Assembly (NCBI GenBank): GCA_051954955.1
Contig: JBQCHF010000184.1
Location: forward strand, 1 to 64,000
Source: JBQCHF01 sp051954955
GTDB taxonomy: Bacteria; Actinomycetota; Actinomycetes; Motilibacterales; Motilibacteraceae
Reading direction: 5' to 3'
DNA: 64,000 nucleotides
Of the stretch, positions 6,732 through 15,817 are shown in pieces. Each line of letters begins with the position of its first letter. Within the stretch, counting starts at the first letter, position 1. The position numbers and the translations under genes are program-made. The notes beneath the pieces are model-generated. The model was not told where the DNA came from and did no database searches. It saw only the letters and a program-made list of their open reading frames with translations.

Positions 6732-9700
6732 TCAGCCGAGCTCGCGCAGCATCCAGGACCAGCCGAAGGCACCGCCCCGCACGAGGTAGCGATCGAGGGT
6801 GTCCGGCCCGCAGCTGGCGGTCCCCAGCCCGCGGTGGGCTGCGTCCAGGTGCACGACCACCTCCGGTGCCGGCACGAGCTCGACGTCGTGGGTGGCCAGG
6901 GCGAGGGCCGCGGCCCGGTGGTGGGTGGCCGAGACCTGGCGCGGCTCGTCCAGCTCCAGCCGCGCGCCACGGCCGTCGGCGTCTCGCAGCTCGAGCCAGC
7001 GCACCCCGGCATGGCCGCCGTTCTCCTGCGGACGCACGTAGGGGACGTACTGCTCGGCCACCGTGGACTCCCACCGCCCGACTGCGGCCAGCCGCCGGTC
7101 CGGGTAGGTCTCGTGCGGCCCGGTGCCGAACCAGGTCAGCTGCTCGAGGCCGGGGGCGAGCTCGAGCACCGTGCCGACCCGCGGCAGGTCGTCCAGCTCC
7201 GCGGGCACCTCGGCCCGCTCCTGCACGAGAATGCCGCCCGGCACGGCACGGAATCGTTGCAGGTGCCGGACCACGAGGCCGTCGGCGAGATGGTGCAGCG
7301 ACTCGACCTCGACGCCGTCCTCGCCCCGGTCCACCCGCACCAGCTCCCGCTCGGGACGCGGCAGCCCCCACTGCTCCCACGTCCAGGCCATGCCGCCGAT
7401 CCGGTCGTTGTCGGTGGGCGCGCGCCACAGCGAGAGCGCGGGAGCCGCGGCCAGCAGCGGGTGGACGAGCAGGCCGTCGTCGTCGACCTCGACGTCGACG
7501 ACGGCGGGCGGGGTGGCGACCGCCGCGGCCCGCGGCAGGGTCGGCAGCGGCAGCTGCGACCAGCAGACCTCGTGCCCGGCCGGCGCCCAGTCCAGCGCCT
7601 CGGCGGTCGAGAAACGCAGCGTCAGCAGGCGTTCGCCCACCGGGTCTCCCTCCCGTCCGCGGGCGTCGCCGGGAACCTCGACGACACCCCGTTCCCCCGG
7701 GCCAAACGACGGCAGCGACAGCTCTCCGGAGCGGACGACGCCCTCCTCCGTCGTCAGCTCCCATCGCGCCCTCAGCCAGGACAGGTCACGGAACGTCTGC
7801 CGGTTCTCCAGCTCGATCCGGCCTTCGCGCAGCCCGTCGACGGCCGTCGCGCGCACCGGTGCGGCCAGCTGCAGGTGCTCGAACAGCGCGGGCTTGGGCG
7901 CGCGGTCCGGGAAGACGACGCCGTCGATGCAGAAGTTGACGTCGTTGGGCTGGTCGCCGAAGTCGCCGCCGTAGGCCGAGCGCTCGGTCCCGTCCGGCAG
8001 CTGCTGCACCAGCCCGTGGTCCCACCACTCCCACACGAAGCCGCCCTGCAGGCCCGGCGTGCGCTCGATCGCCTCCCAGTACTCGGCGAGGGTTCCGTTG
8101 CTGTTGCCCATGGCGTGGGAGTACTCGCACATGATCAGCGGGCGGGTCTGCCGGCCGGACTCGGCGTGCGCCACGATCGCGGAGATCGCCGGGTACATCG
8201 GGCACAGGACATCGGTGACGCCCTGCTCGCGCGTCCAGGCCGCCCGGATCGCGCCCTCGTAGTGCAGTGGCCGGCTCGGGTCGTGCCGGCGCACCCAGGC
8301 TGCGGCGGCGTCATGGTTGGCGCCGTAGCCGGACTCGTTCCCCAACGACCACAGGATGATCGACGGGTGGTTGCGATCGCGCAGGACCATGCGCGACACC
8401 CGGTCGACCCATGCCGTCAGGTAGCGCGGGTCCTCGCACAGGCTCGCGTAGTAGGCGTGGGACTCGATGTCCGCCTCGTCGATGACGTACATCCCCAGCT
8501 CGTCGCACAGGTCCAGCAGGGCCGGGTCGTTGGGGTAGTGCGAGGTGCGCAGGGCGTTGAAGCCGAACCGCTTCATCTGCACGATGTCGGCGCGCATGTC
8601 CTCCCAGGACACGACGCGCCCGGTGCGCCGGTCGAAGTCGTGCCGGTTGACCCCGCGCAGCAGCGGGCGGCGGCCGTTCACCAGCAGGTCGTTGCCCACG
8701 ATCTCGACCTGCCGGAACCCGACCCGCTGCACCGTGCGCTCGACGACGTCGCCCAGCGGCGAGCGCAGCAGCACCTCGAGCTCGTAGAGGTTCGGGCTCT
8801 CCGCCGACCACGGCTGCACCCACAGCCCGGTCAGCGTCAGCCCGCGCACCTGGCCGACCGGTCCCGGCGCCAGCCGCTCCATCAGCCCGGCCACCTCGGC
8901 GGGCACCTCTCCCCCGGCGGCCAGGTCGCCGTTGACGTAGCGGCGCACCAGCACCCGCTCGTCCTCGCTCAGGTCACCCGCGCTGGTCGCGTCGACCGGC
9001 ACCGCCCCGTCGGTTCTCCTCTCGCTGCCGTCGTCGTCGGTGAACCGGACCTCCACCTGCCAGCCGGGCTCTGGCGGCACCCCGGCGAAGCCGACCTGGA
9101 CGGTGACGTCGAGGGTCCCGGTGGCGAGGTCGTCGGCGAGCCCGGCGTCCGCCCGCACGTCGGCCAGATGGACCGGGCCGGTGGCGTAGAGCTTCACCGA
9201 GCGGGTGATGCCGCCGTGCCACCACTGGTCCTGGTCCTCGATGAAGCTGGCGTCGGACCACTTGACCACCGTGCAGCGCACCACGTTCACCCCAGTGCGC
9301 AGCAGTGCGGTGACGTCGAACTCCGACACCAGGTGGGAGTCCTTGCCCACGCCCACCTCCTGGCCGTTCAGCGCGACGACGAGCACGCTCTCCGCGGCAC
9401 CCACGTGCAGCACCACCCGCCGGCCGGCCCACCGCTCGGGCAGGGAGAACTCGCGTTCGTAGACGCCCGTCGGGTTCGCCGCCGGGGGCACCGGCGGCCG
9501 GTCCGCGAACGGCATCCGCACGTTGGTGTAGTGCGGCCTGTCCTCGACGCCCTGCCCGTCGATGCGCTGCATGGTCCAGCAGCCCGGCACCTCGGCCACC
9601 GACCACTCGTCGGCGAGCTCGCTCTCCGGTGTCGGCAGCAGCTGGAACCGCCAGGTGCCGTCCAGCGGCAGCACCTCGTGCTCGTGCCGCACCGTGCTCA

Positions 9701-9755
9701 TCGGCAACCGCCCGATGCCGGTCACCTCGGGCTGCGCCCACACCCGTCCCTGCAT
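6732..9755 (-). CDS. lacZ: Beta-galactosidase, glycoside hydrolase family 2
   Basis: A 1007-aa protein, the usual length of LacZ-type GH2 enzymes. Domains in order: sugar-binding jelly-roll (about 40-220, with DEWSVAEVPGCW), immunoglobulin-like domain, TIM barrel, and the large C-terminal small-chain domain (LSLWRAPTDNDRIGG, GTGPHETYPDRR). In the barrel, LRGVNRHDFDRRTG, SLGNESGYG near 473 (acid/base Glu) and MCEYSHAMGNSNG near 545 (nucleophile Glu) are intact. No signal peptide is seen, so it is cytoplasmic and acts on imported beta-galactosides. GGAG precedes the ATG. The gene follows the debranching-type enzyme on the same strand by 78 bp, and both face the LacI-controlled importer. Confidence 0.93.
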   Translation of the reverse strand: MQGRVWAQPEVTGIGRLPMSTVRHEHEVLPLDGTWRFQLLPTPESELADEWSVAEVPGCWTMQRIDGQGVEDRPHYTNVRMPFADRPPVPPAANPTGVYEREFSLPERWAGRRVVLHVGAAESVLVVALNGQEVGVGKDSHLVSEFDVTALLRTGVNVVRCTVVKWSDASFIEDQDQWWHGGITRSVKLYATGPVHLADVRADAGLADDLATGTLDVTVQVGFAGVPPEPGWQVEVRFTDDDGSERRTDGAVPVDATSAGDLSEDERVLVRRYVNGDLAAGGEVPAEVAGLMERLAPGPVGQVRGLTLTGLWVQPWSAESPNLYELEVLLRSPLGDVVERTVQRVGFRQVEIVGNDLLVNGRRPLLRGVNRHDFDRRTGRVVSWEDMRADIVQMKRFGFNALRTSHYPNDPALLDLCDELGMYVIDEADIESHAYYASLCEDPRYLTAWVDRVSRMVLRDRNHPSIILWSLGNESGYGANHDAAAAWVRRHDPSRPLHYEGAIRAAWTREQGVTDVLCPMYPAISAIVAHAESGRQTRPLIMCEYSHAMGNSNGTLAEYWEAIERTPGLQGGFVWEWWDHGLVQQLPDGTERSAYGGDFGDQPNDVNFCIDGVVFPDRAPKPALFEHLQLAAPVRATAVDGLREGRIELENRQTFRDLSWLRARWELTTEEGVVRSGELSLPSFGPGERGVVEVPGDARGREGDPVGERLLTLRFSTAEALDWAPAGHEVCWSQLPLPTLPRAAAVATPPAVVDVEVDDDGLLVHPLLAAAPALSLWRAPTDNDRIGGMAWTWEQWGLPRPERELVRVDRGEDGVEVESLHHLADGLVVRHLQRFRAVPGGILVQERAEVPAELDDLPRVGTVLELAPGLEQLTWFGTGPHETYPDRRLAAVGRWESTVAEQYVPYVRPQENGGHAGVRWLELRDADGRGARLELDEPRQVSATHHRAAALALATHDVELVPAPEVVVHLDAAHRGLGTASCGPDTLDRYLVRGGAFGWSWMLRELG

Positions 9756-9833
9756 CGCGGTCTCCTCGCCTCGGCGTCGGCGCCGATCATGCCGTGCCGA
9801 CGAGCGATCTGGGGCGCGCGGGTCCTTCCCTTC

Positions 9834-11909
9834 TCACTGCTCGAGCAGCCGCACCCCCTCCGGGGCGCGCACCTCCTTCACCCGACCCTCGCGGTCGACC
9901 GCGACGTCGAGGGGCTGTCCACCCACGACCAGGCCGCGCACATCGACGGCGCCGACCGGTGCCCCGCGCAGCGGGCGCACGCTCACCGGGCCCGCCGGCA
10001 CGTCCGGCCGGACCCCGACGACCGCCTGCAGCAGAGCCACCGAGGCGGCGGCCGCCCACGCCTGCGGCCGGCACGCGGCCGGGTAGGGCAGCGCAGGCTC
10101 GTCGCCGACCCGCTGCTCGCCGCCGAAGAGCTCGGGCAGCCGGAAGCCGAAGCCGGGCGCCGCGGCCAGCAGCCCCCGGACCAGCGAGCCCGCCACCTCG
10201 TGATGCCCCTCGGCGGCCAGCCCGCTGACCACGACCGCGGTGTCGTGCGGCCAGACGCTGCCGCCGTGGTAGCTGAGAGGCCCGAACCGAGGCGAGCGGG
10301 CAGACAGGGTGCGAAGCCCCGAGCCCGAGTCCATGTCCGCGCCGGCCAGGCGCGCGGCGACCACCGCAGCTTCCTCCGCGTCGAGCAGCCCGGTGCCGAG
10401 CAGGTGGCCGATGTTGGAGGTGAGCGAGTCCACCCGTCTCTTGTCCCGGTCCAGCGCCACCGCCGGATACGGGCCCAACTCGTCTTCGGTCCAGAAGTGC
10501 GCCCTGAAGCGAGCCCGCAACGACGCCGCCCACTCGCGCCAGCGGTCCGCCCCCGGCCGGCCGAACGCCTCGAGCAGGTCGGCGCCGGCCACCGCGGCCG
10601 CGTGCGCGTAGCCCTGCACCTCGCACAGGGCGATCGGCGCGTCCGCCAGCCGGCCGTCGGCCCACTGGATGGAGTCGCCGGAGTCCTTCCAGCCCTGGTT
10701 GGACAGCCCGCGGCCGGTGGCGTCGACGTACTCCAGGAACCCGTCGCCGTCGCTGTCGCCCGGCCCGGCGAGCCAGCCCAATGCCGCCTCGCAGGCGGGC
10801 AGCAGCTCGACCACGTCCTCCTCGGCCATGCCCCAGCGCCAGGCATCGGCCAGCAGGCAGACCCACAGGGGGGTGGCGTCGACGGTCCCGTAGTAGACCG
10901 GGGGCAGGACCAGCTCGCCGAGCACGAGCTCCTCGCGCCGGACCTCGTGCAGCACCTTGCCGGGCTGCTCCTCCGACGCCGGGTCGCGACGCCGGCCCTG
11001 CCGGCGCGCCAGCGTGCGCAGGGTCCCGCGTGCGAGGTCGGTCCCCAGGGGCAGGAGCATCCGCGCCGCCCAGAGCGAGTCGCGCCCGAACAGCGTGAGG
11101 AACCACGGCGCTCCGGCGGCGAGGTAGTGGTCCGCGGGCGAGTCCGGGTCCACGAGGAGCAGGCCGCGCAGGTCGTCCAGCGATTGGTGCAGCAGCGACT
11201 CCAGGCGCCGGTCGTCGGCCCGCACCTCGGGTCGCTGCCACGGCATGTCTCCGGCGCCGACCACCTCGAAGGCTGCCGGGGACGTCTCACGGATCTCGAT
11301 GGAGATCACGACCTCCCACTCACCGCGCGGTGGAAGGACGACGGGCCACTCAAGCACGGCGCAGCTGCCGTCGTCAGATGCCTGCAGCGCAGGGGCCGGG
11401 TGCGCGGCGGCCGTCACCGTGGTCCCCTGCCCGGGGAAGCGGACGCCCGCGTCGACGGCTTGGGCGGGGACGGCCTCGCCCGACCCCCCGGACTTGACCA
11501 CGGTCATCGCGGCGAGGTCGGCGGCGACCCGGAGCGTGACGTAGGTGCGCACCGGCACCTGCGCGGTGGAGCGCAGGCGGACGCGCTCCTCCATCCCAGA
11601 CTCTCCTACAGACCGTAGGCGCTCGAGGACGACGGTCGGATCCGGCGTGGGGTCGCCGAGACCTCTGACGACCGCGAGGAAACGAGCCTCGCCCACACCC
11701 TGGTGCGTGGCCAGCACCCCTTCAGGCTCACGGCCGTCGATCGTCAGCAGCAGGGTGTGCACGCCTCGCCGGTCCCCCCGGTAGACCCCCTGTACCCCGC
11801 CGGGGCGCACCTGGCCGTCCTTGTCGGAGACGACCAGGCCCGGTGCGCGCACGCACGTCACCAGGTCGTGCAGGAACGGCTGGGTGGTTCCGGCCTGCTC
11901 GGTGCTCAA
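9834..11909 (-). CDS. Glycogen-debranching-type amylo-alpha-1,6-glucosidase family protein
   Basis: A 691-aa protein with two parts. The N-terminal beta-rich domain of bacterial debranching enzymes spans about 1-215 (FLHDLVTCVRAPGLVVSDKDGQ, VYRGDRRGVHTLLLTIDG). The C-terminal (alpha/alpha)6 GDE-like glucosidase barrel has APWFLTLFGRDSLW, YYGTVDATPLWV, GLSNQGWKDSGDSI and YHGGSVWPHDTA. TTG at 11909 is chosen because GGAGGAGG (11923-11916) lies 6 bp upstream; an in-frame GTG at 11915 sits too close to it. No signal peptide is seen. Members act on alpha-1,6 branches or related oligosaccharides. Pairing with a beta-galactosidase and a LacI importer suggests a role in using an imported oligosaccharide rather than storage glycogen. 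Confidence 0.85.
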   Translation of the reverse strand: MSTEQAGTTQPFLHDLVTCVRAPGLVVSDKDGQVRPGGVQGVYRGDRRGVHTLLLTIDGREPEGVLATHQGVGEARFLAVVRGLGDPTPDPTVVLERLRSVGESGMEERVRLRSTAQVPVRTYVTLRVAADLAAMTVVKSGGSGEAVPAQAVDAGVRFPGQGTTVTAAAHPAPALQASDDGSCAVLEWPVVLPPRGEWEVVISIEIRETSPAAFEVVGAGDMPWQRPEVRADDRRLESLLHQSLDDLRGLLLVDPDSPADHYLAAGAPWFLTLFGRDSLWAARMLLPLGTDLARGTLRTLARRQGRRRDPASEEQPGKVLHEVRREELVLGELVLPPVYYGTVDATPLWVCLLADAWRWGMAEEDVVELLPACEAALGWLAGPGDSDGDGFLEYVDATGRGLSNQGWKDSGDSIQWADGRLADAPIALCEVQGYAHAAAVAGADLLEAFGRPGADRWREWAASLRARFRAHFWTEDELGPYPAVALDRDKRRVDSLTSNIGHLLGTGLLDAEEAAVVAARLAGADMDSGSGLRTLSARSPRFGPLSYHGGSVWPHDTAVVVSGLAAEGHHEVAGSLVRGLLAAAPGFGFRLPELFGGEQRVGDEPALPYPAACRPQAWAAAASVALLQAVVGVRPDVPAGPVSVRPLRGAPVGAVDVRGLVVGGQPLDVAVDREGRVKEVRAPEGVRLLEQ

Positions 11910-12053
11910 CGACACCCTCCTCCAGCTCCCGCCGCCGCCTCGGCTGCCCGGCGGCCTGCTTCCCAGTCCGCCGGGCATCCCGTGACAACACATCGGTGAC
12001 GACCCTTGACATCGGTTCGGGGGGAGGCTCAGAGTCTCCCTCGATCCCGGTTG

Positions 12054-12061
12054 GAACGTTC
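12054..12061. promoter_or_regulatory. LacI-type operator candidate 1
   Basis: GAACGTTC is a perfect 8-bp palindrome with the central CG typical of LacI-family operators. It lies between the divergent debranching-enzyme gene and the LacI gene and may bind the regulator encoded at 12151. Confidence 0.45.
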
Positions 12062-12082
12062 ATATCACCGATCCGGCTGGAT

Positions 12083-12094
12083 TTGAACGTGCAA
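12083..12094. promoter_or_regulatory. LacI-type operator candidate 2
   Basis: TTGAACGTGCAA is a 12-bp near-palindrome (10 of 12 symmetric) with the same ACG core as the site at 12054. The two centres are about 31 bp apart, close to three helical turns, which would allow two repressor dimers on one face. Confidence 0.45.
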
Positions 12095-12150
12095 CTCACA
12101 GGGCGTCGAGATCCCGGACGGGCCGTCGGAGGCTAGGAGGAGCGGGGCGG

Positions 12151-13206
12151 ATGAGCGCAGCGGAGGCGGGCGGCAACGTCGGCGAGCGGGCAACCCTCGA
12201 GGCCGTCGCCAGGCACGCCCGTGTGTCCCGGCAGACCATCTCCAACGCGCTCAACGCCCCCCACCGGCTCGCTCCGGACACGCTGGACCGGGTGCTCCGC
12301 GCCATCGACGAGCTCGGCTACGTGCCCAACCAGGCGGCGCGTTCCCTGCGCACCAACGCGAGCCGTCAGATCGGCTTCCGCATCGAGCCGGCTCGTGACG
12401 GCATCAACGGGTCGGTGCTCGACCGGTTCCTCCACGCCCTCTGCGACGAGGCCAAGGACCTGGGCTACAACGTCCTGCTCTTCACCGCCGCCGACGACCA
12501 GGACGAGATCTCCGCCTACGACGAGCTCCTCAGGCGAAGCGCCGTCGACGCGTTCGTCCTCTCCAGCACGCACAGCGGAGACCGGCGGACCCGGTGGCTG
12601 AGCGAGCACGGCGCACCCTTCGTGACCTTCGGCCGCCCCTGGGGCGAGCAGTCAGCTGCGCACAGCTGGGTCGACGTCGACGGCGCGGTCGGCACCCAGG
12701 CGGCGGTAGCGCACTGCGTGGCCCTGGGCCACCAGCGGATCGGCTTCGCCGGCTGGCCGCTGGGGTCAGGCGTCGGAGACGACCGGCACACCGGTTGGCT
12801 GCGGGGGCTGCGTGAGGCCGGTCTGCCGTCCCGGGGGCTCACCGTGCGGGGCGAGGACGGTGTCGCCTCGGGCGAGGCGCTGGCCGGGAAGCTCCTCGAC
12901 AGCAGGACTCCTGCCACGGCGATCGTGTGCGTCAGCGACTCCTTCGCACTCGGCGCCCTCCGCGCACTGGCGGCCCGAGGTCTCGAGCCAGGTCGGGACG
13001 TGGCGGTGGTGGGCTTCGACGACACTCCGGTCGCCGCTGCCGTGCCGCCGGGCCTGACCAGCGTGCGCCAGCCGATCGAGCAGGTCGCGGCCGAGATCGT
13101 GCGGGAGCTCACCCGCCACCTCTCCGGCAGCGGGTCCGCACCCACCGGTGTCCTCATCCCTCCATCCCTCGTCGTCCGCGGCAGCAGCACCGCTGCCGTC
13201 GGCTAG
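12151..13206 (+). CDS. LacI-family transcriptional regulator (importer 1)
   Basis: A 351-aa regulator. Residues about 14-67 form the DNA-binding domain: helix-turn-helix VARHARVSRQTISNALN and the hinge LGYVPNQAARSLRT. The periplasmic-binding-protein-like sensor domain follows, with QIGFRI, AVAHCVALGHQRIGFAG, IVCVSDSFALGALRAL, VAVVGFDDTPVAAAVPPGLTSVRQP and the closing PPSLVVRGS. TAGGAGG lies upstream of the ATG. It is divergent from the debranching enzyme and lacZ and precedes the binding-protein gene by 152 bp. It is likely a sugar-responsive repressor of both sides, acting at the candidate operators 12054 and 12083. Confidence 0.92.
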   Translation: MSAAEAGGNVGERATLEAVARHARVSRQTISNALNAPHRLAPDTLDRVLRAIDELGYVPNQAARSLRTNASRQIGFRIEPARDGINGSVLDRFLHALCDEAKDLGYNVLLFTAADDQDEISAYDELLRRSAVDAFVLSSTHSGDRRTRWLSEHGAPFVTFGRPWGEQSAAHSWVDVDGAVGTQAAVAHCVALGHQRIGFAGWPLGSGVGDDRHTGWLRGLREAGLPSRGLTVRGEDGVASGEALAGKLLDSRTPATAIVCVSDSFALGALRALAARGLEPGRDVAVVGFDDTPVAAAVPPGLTSVRQPIEQVAAEIVRELTRHLSGSGSAPTGVLIPPSLVVRGSSTAAVG

Positions 13207-13217
13207 CACCACCCAGC

Positions 13218-13240
13218 GGTCGCTCGAACCCGCAGCGACC
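13218..13240 (+). terminator. Hairpin after LacI gene
   Basis: GGTCGCT (13218-13224) pairs with AGCGACC (13234-13240) across a 9-nt loop. It starts 12 bp after the LacI stop and could be a weak terminator or processing site before the importer genes. Confidence 0.4.
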
Positions 13241-13358
13241 GGGCCTGCACACCGTGCGCGAGCGCGCCCGGCGGCGGCACGTCCGACAGCAACCCCGAAA
13301 GACCCGAACACACCCTGAAAGCACGCCACCCCACCCGGTCACAGAGGAGATGCACCTC

Positions 13359-14633
13359 ATGCTTTCCCCCAGCAGGCGAGTCCTCGCCGCAGTCGGCACC
13401 GCCGGCCTGCTCCTGCTCACCACCGCCTGCGGCGGCGGGAGCGGCGGCTCCTCGCAGGCCGCCGGCGGCGGCGCCAGCAGCGACAGCGACACCAAGAGCT
13501 CGCCGGTCAAGCTGCAGCTGATGATCGCCAGCTCGGGCGACGCCGAGACCAAGGCGGTGCAGGACGCAGCGGCCGCCTGGGGGCAGAAGACGGGCAACAG
13601 CGTCGAGGTCATCCCGGCCAAGGACATCAACCAGCAGCTCACGCAGGCGCTGGCCGGGGGCACCCCGCCGGACCTCTTCTACACCGACGCCGCCCGGTTC
13701 CCCACCCTCGCCCAGGCCGGCTCGCTGGCTGCCTACGGGGACAAGGTCCAGAACGCAGACGACTTCTACGCTCCGCTGAAGCAGACCTTCACCTACGACG
13801 GCAAGTTCTACTGCGCACCCAAGGACTTCTCCACGCTGGCGCTGGAGATCAACACGAGCATGTGGAAGGCCGCGGGCCTGACCGACGCCGACATCCCCAC
13901 GACGTGGGACCAGCTGGCCGCGGTCGCCAAGAAGCTCACGACCAAGGACCACGTCGGCCTCGCCATCGGTGACACGCGCGACCGGGTCGGCGCCTTCATG
14001 ACCGAGGCGGGCGGCTGGTTCGTCAACCAGGACGGCACCAAGGTGACCGCCGACGCCCCGGAGAACCTCACCGCGCTGCAGTACGTCCAGGGCCTTCTCA
14101 AGGACGGCTCAGCCAAGTACCCCAAGCAGCTCGACGCAGGATGGTCCGGAGAGGCGTTCGGCAAGCAGAAGGCCGCGATGACCATCGAGGGCAACTGGAT
14201 CCAGGGCGCCATGAAGTCCGACTTCCCGAGCGTCAAGTACCAGACGGTCGAGCTGCCGGCAGGGCCCAAGGGGAAGGGCACGCTCACCTTCACCCAGTGC
14301 TGGGGCATGGCGGCGAAGAGCAAGAACCAGGCGGCCGCCATCGACTTCGTCAACTTCCTGACCAGCGGTGAGCAGCAGCTGAAGTTCGCCGACGAGTTCG
14401 GCGTCATGCCCTCGCGGCAGTCGGTCAAGGACCAGTTCATCAGCGCGCACCCGGATGCGAAGGCCTTCGTCGAGGGCGGGGCCTACGCCCAGGGCCCGGT
14501 AGGCATCCCCGGTTGGGACGCCGTGCTGGCCGACTTCGACAGCCAGCTGCCCGGCCTGGCAAACGGGTCGACCGACCCGAAGAAGCTGCTCGAGTCCGTG
14601 CAGAAGAACGGTGAGCAGGCGCTGAACGGCTGA
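13359..14633 (+). CDS. Sugar ABC transporter substrate-binding lipoprotein (importer 1)
   Basis: A 424-aa extracellular solute-binding protein of the MalE-like class. The signal peptide ends in a lipobox-like LTTAC with Cys at residue 24, so it is lipid-anchored outside the membrane. The mature part starts with a flexible Gly/Ser/Asp linker. It contains the usual cluster-1 motifs: GGTPPDLFYTDAARFPTLA, GKFYCAPKDFSTLALEIN, IPTTWDQL, GKQKAAMTIEGNW and AIDFVNFLTSGEQQLKFA. ATG at 13359 is preceded by AGAGGAG at 9 bp; a second in-frame ATG at 13350 abuts the ribosome binding site and is less likely. The ligand is probably an oligosaccharide processed by the neighbouring GH2 and debranching-type enzymes. 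Confidence 0.9.
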   Translation: MLSPSRRVLAAVGTAGLLLLTTACGGGSGGSSQAAGGGASSDSDTKSSPVKLQLMIASSGDAETKAVQDAAAAWGQKTGNSVEVIPAKDINQQLTQALAGGTPPDLFYTDAARFPTLAQAGSLAAYGDKVQNADDFYAPLKQTFTYDGKFYCAPKDFSTLALEINTSMWKAAGLTDADIPTTWDQLAAVAKKLTTKDHVGLAIGDTRDRVGAFMTEAGGWFVNQDGTKVTADAPENLTALQYVQGLLKDGSAKYPKQLDAGWSGEAFGKQKAAMTIEGNWIQGAMKSDFPSVKYQTVELPAGPKGKGTLTFTQCWGMAAKSKNQAAAIDFVNFLTSGEQQLKFADEFGVMPSRQSVKDQFISAHPDAKAFVEGGAYAQGPVGIPGWDAVLADFDSQLPGLANGSTDPKKLLESVQKNGEQALNG

Positions 14634-14645
14634 CGCCTCGGCGTC

Positions 14646-14667
14646 CCCGCCGCCCTCCGGCGGCGGG
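14646..14667 (+). other. Intercistronic hairpin between binding protein and permeases
   Basis: CCCGCCGCC (14646-14654) and GGCGGCGGG (14659-14667) form a perfect 9-bp stem with a CTCC loop, 12 bp after the binding-protein stop. Such hairpins often stabilise the binding-protein part of the message or stop part of the transcripts. Confidence 0.6.
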
Positions 14668-14737
14668 AGGCTCCGGCCGCACCCGGAAGCCCCCGCCGCC
14701 GGATGGACCCCACCACCCTCGACCCAGGAGGTCGCCG

Positions 14738-15817
14738 ATGGCCACCATGGCCACCGCCCCCGAGCGCGCGACGGCGCTGAGGCCTCGCCGAGTTCCCCGG
14801 CCGCGCCGAGGCGGGCCGCGCGGGCGCGAGGGGCTGCACGGCTGGCTCTTCGTCAGCCCGGCGCTCCTGGTGCTGGTGCTCTTCCTGCTGCTGCCCATCG
14901 TGCTCGCTCTGCTGGTGAGCTTCACCAGCTGGAACGGGCAGAGCCAGTTCCTGGGTTCGAGCACCAAGTGGGTGGGGCTGCACAACTACGACACGCTGCT
15001 GACGACGGACAGTCTGACGCGCAAGGACTTCGCCACGTCCCTGCGGAACAACTTCTACTTCGTCCTCGGAGTGGTACCGCTGCAGACCGCCCTGGCGCTG
15101 TTCCTGGCCGTGGTGGTCAACCAGAGGTTCCTCAAGGGGCGGAGCTTCTTCCGCACCGCGTTCTACTTCCCGTCGATCACCAGCTCGGTCGCTATCGCCC
15201 TGGTCTTCATCTTCCTGTTCCAGGGCGAGGGGGCGATCAACCGCGCGCTGGCCGCCCTGGGCGTGCACGGCCCGCAGTGGTTCGCGGACCCGCGCGGGCT
15301 GCTGCACCTGCTGCTGGGCGCTCTCGGTGTCGACTCACCACCCGGGTGGGCGCAGCACGAGGTCTTCAGCCTCACCGTCTGGGACTGGATCGCCGGGCCC
15401 TCGGTCGCCATGTCGGCGATCATGCTGCTGGTCATCTGGACCACCGCCGGCACTTTCATGCTGATGTTCCTCGGGGGGCTGCAGAACATCTCCGGGGAGA
15501 TCGAGGAGGCCGCGCTCATCGACGGCGCCTCGGCGTGGGAGCGCTTCCGCCACATCACCCTGCCGATGCTCAAGCCCACGCTGTTCCTGGTCCTCACCCT
15601 TGGGCTGATCGGCACCTGGCAGGTCTTCGACCAGATCTACGTGATGAGCGGCGGCAATCCGTCCAAGACGACGCTGACCCCCGCCTACCTCTCCTACACG
15701 ACCGCCTTCAACAACAGCCGCTTCGGAGTGGGGGCCGCGATGGCCTTCCTCCTGTTCGCGCTCATCGTCGTGCTGACGACCCTGCAGCGCCTCGCCCTGC
15801 GGGACCGGGAGGACTAG
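14738..15817 (+). CDS. Sugar ABC transporter permease, MalF-like (importer 1)
   Basis: A 359-aa membrane protein of the MalF/UgpA class with about six transmembrane helices; the first is WLFVSPALLVLVLFLLLPIV. The EAA loop that contacts the ATPase is near residue 255 (EEAALIDGASAW then HITLPMLKPT). A basic N-terminal tail of about 35 residues precedes the first helix. AGGAGG lies 7 bp upstream of the ATG. The stop codon overlaps the GTG of the next permease by one base, which implies translational coupling and a heterodimeric channel. No ATPase gene follows. Confidence 0.92.
   Translation: MATMATAPERATALRPRRVPRPRRGGPRGREGLHGWLFVSPALLVLVLFLLLPIVLALLVSFTSWNGQSQFLGSSTKWVGLHNYDTLLTTDSLTRKDFATSLRNNFYFVLGVVPLQTALALFLAVVVNQRFLKGRSFFRTAFYFPSITSSVAIALVFIFLFQGEGAINRALAALGVHGPQWFADPRGLLHLLLGALGVDSPPGWAQHEVFSLTVWDWIAGPSVAMSAIMLLVIWTTAGTFMLMFLGGLQNISGEIEEAALIDGASAWERFRHITLPMLKPTLFLVLTLGLIGTWQVFDQIYVMSGGNPSKTTLTPAYLSYTTAFNNSRFGVGAAMAFLLFALIVVLTTLQRLALRDRED

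Noticed and set aside
6564..11618. A 1684-codon plus-strand open frame
   Set aside because: It runs antisense to the beta-galactosidase and debranching-type genes, whose motifs are intact. High GC keeps stop codons rare in the opposite frame; the translation is Arg/Gly/His-rich with no domain.
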